A stretch of 64,000 nt of DNA from Propionibacteriaceae bacterium P6A17 (lineage in GTDB: Bacteria > Actinomycetota > Actinomycetes > Propionibacteriales > Propionibacteriaceae). Position 1 is the stretch's first letter. The number at the start of each line of letters is the position of its first letter. The stretch is taken from contig JHVD01000002.1 in the NCBI GenBank assembly GCA_000619965.1, forward strand, positions 62,001-126,000. The letters are read 5' to 3'. A model generated the notes under the pieces. It did not search any database. It was not told the origin of the DNA and saw only the letters and a list, made by a program, of their open reading frames with translations. Of the stretch, positions 60,755 to 64,000 are shown in pieces. The translations under genes were made by a program, and so were the position numbers.

Positions 60755-61306
60755 GTGGATGCACGCGACATTGCAGAAGATCTCGAAGACGTACTGTTCA
60801 CCTCCGACCAGATCGCCGAGCGCATCGCTCAGGTGGCGGCGCAGATCGACCAGGACTACGAGGGCAGGGAGATCCTCCTCGTGGGCGTCCTCAACGGGGC
60901 GGTGATGGTCATGTCCGATCTGCAGCGCGCCATGCGCAGCCACGTGCAGATGGATTGGATGGCGGTGTCGTCCTACGGCGCTGGCACCCAATCGAGCGGC
61001 GTGGTGCGCATCTTGAAGGACCTCTCGCAGGACCTCAAGGGCCGGCACGTCATCGTCGTCGAGGACATCATCGACACCGGCCTCACGCTGAGCTACCTCA
61101 TGAACTACCTGGCTTCGCGCGGCCCGGCGAGCCTCGAGATCATGACGATGTTCCGCAAGCCCGAGGCGGCGCGCATCGAGGTGCCGGTGAAGTACGTCGG
61201 CTTCGACATCCCCAACTCGTTCGTCGTCGGCTACGGGCTCGACTACGCCGATCGCTACCGCAACCTGCGCGACGTCGCCACCCTCAAGCCGTCCATCTAC
61301 AGCTGA
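60755..61306 (+). CDS. hpt: Hypoxanthine phosphoribosyltransferase
   Basis: A 183-residue type I phosphoribosyltransferase for purine salvage. The PRPP loop VVEDIIDTGLTL, LVGVLNGAVM and VGFDIPNSFVVGYGLDY are characteristic. GTG 60755 is preferred because of TAGTGT at 7 nt; GTG 60746 overlapping tilS would add three residues. The tilS-hpt-ftsH order is conserved in many Gram-positive bacteria. Confidence 0.95.
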   Translation: MDARDIAEDLEDVLFTSDQIAERIAQVAAQIDQDYEGREILLVGVLNGAVMVMSDLQRAMRSHVQMDWMAVSSYGAGTQSSGVVRILKDLSQDLKGRHVIVVEDIIDTGLTLSYLMNYLASRGPASLEIMTMFRKPEAARIEVPVKYVGFDIPNSFVVGYGLDYADRYRNLRDVATLKPSIYS

Positions 61307-61410
61307 ACCGCACCCCTGCCCGACCGGGGACGCATCGTCGGGCCGGGGTTGGTCATCGCTGGTAATCTGCCCCTTGCTGGGTATCAGCCAGTCCTTCGAG
61401 GCCGGGAGCG

Positions 61411-63473
<2,063 letters not shown>

Positions 63474-63474
<1 letters not shown>

Positions 63475-64000
63475 TGGCCCACTTCGACGCCCCGCGCATC
63501 GAGGCCGCCGTCCGGGAGATCCTGCTCGCCATCGGCGAGGACCCCGACCGCGATGGCCTGCGCGACACCCCGGCGCGCGTGGCGCGCTCCTACGCCGAAC
63601 TGTTCGCGGGGCTCGCGCAGAGCCCGGCCGACGTGCTGGGCACGACGTTCGACGTCGCCCACGACGAGCTCGTGCTCGTCAAGGACATCGAGGTCGCGAG
63701 CTGCTGCGAGCACCACCTGCTGCCCTTCCACGGCGTGGCGCACGTCGGCTACATCCCGGAGAAGGGGGGCCGTGTCGCCGGGCTCTCGAAGATCGCGAGG
63801 CTCGTCGACGTGTATGCCCGCCGCCCGCAGGTGCAGGAACGGCTCGTGTCGCAGATCGCCGACGCGATGGTGGACACCCTGCACGCGCGGGGGGTCATCG
63901 TCGTGATCGAGGCGGAGCACCTGTGCATGACGTTCCGCGGCGTGCGCAAGCCGGGCGCCAAGACCGTCACGAGCGCGGTGCGGGGCGCACTGCGCAATCC
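63474..64000 (+). CDS. folE: GTP cyclohydrolase I (3' truncated by window)
   Basis: About 175 codons are visible. Zinc-site [10 protein letters not shown] and the later [14 protein letters not shown] are intact, along with [34 protein letters not shown]. It catalyses the first step of tetrahydrofolate synthesis, GTP to dihydroneopterin triphosphate. The residue before the zinc cysteine is Cys instead of the common Met (SCCEHH). It is coupled to ftsH by a one-base overlap, as in the ftsH-folE order of mycobacteria. Confidence 0.95.

Overview
The window is a dense, GC-rich chromosomal segment from an actinobacterium. Evidence for this includes a four-cysteine WhiB protein, an Actinobacteria-type Tad/Flp pilus set with an Ssd-like protein, many GTG starts, and gene orders known from Mycobacterium and relatives. 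These orders are ponA2/whiB4/nth/thioredoxin/NUDIX, ssd-tad-helicase-topA, and ppa-dacB-metalloprotease-tilS-hpt-ftsH-folE. I cannot fix the genus; a Propionibacteriaceae-like host is a guess. No insertion sequence, CRISPR array, rRNA or prophage is visible.

Layout. 1-5.4 kb: 3' end of an amidase, deoA, a lipoprotein, a PabC-like lyase, an intergenic region with a duplicated 130-bp GC-rich element, tRNA-Pro(CGG) and a metallophosphoesterase. 5.4-10.4 kb: PASTA-containing class A PBP, whiB, a DUF4177-like small protein, nth, a TlpA-like lipoprotein and a CoA-type NUDIX hydrolase. 10.4-23.0 kb: a catabolic island for homoprotocatechuate (3,4-dihydroxyphenylacetate). It holds a divergent semialdehyde dehydrogenase, an FAH-RraA fusion, a DapA-family aldolase, HpaE, HpaD, a TRAP transporter, a GntR/FadR regulator and a flavoprotein aromatic hydroxylase. 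The island is bracketed by a 21-bp direct repeat (20/21 identical).

23.0-33.0 kb: a holin-X family protein, a degenerate methyltransferase, then the Tad/Flp machinery (ssd, tadA, tadB, tadC, a DEAD/DEAH helicase, pilin and two TadE-like proteins) and a second methyltransferase. 33.1-42.6 kb: topA, a CYTH-like protein, tmk, holB, an acidic repeat-rich membrane protein and a TAP-like hydrolase. 42.6-47.7 kb: tRNA-Thr(CGU), amine oxidase, a winged-helix protein, SixA-like phosphatase, TRM11-like methyltransferase and a D-2-hydroxyacid dehydrogenase. 47.7-56.9 kb: a MacB/FtsX-type ABC exporter with a two-component system, a small secreted/membrane pair of unknown function, a second two-component system and a divergent DUF2871/TIGR03987-type membrane pair. 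56.9-64 kb: ppa, dacB, zinc protease, tilS, hpt, ftsH and a truncated folE.

The catabolic island forms a coherent proposal. The TRAP system imports an aromatic acid, the flavoprotein hydroxylates it to homoprotocatechuate, HpaD cleaves the ring and HpaE oxidises the semialdehyde. The FAH-RraA fusion and DapA-like aldolase then process the C7/C8 acids to pyruvate and succinic semialdehyde, and the flanking dehydrogenase gives succinate. The classical HpaBC hydroxylase, HpaF isomerase and HpaH hydratase are not in the window, so the fusion and the flavoprotein are the most interesting genes here.

A second window-wide pattern is that at least twelve genes carry a TANNNT -10-like hexamer exactly 6-7 nt before the start codon, the layout expected of leaderless transcripts. 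Several start codons below were chosen with this in mind.
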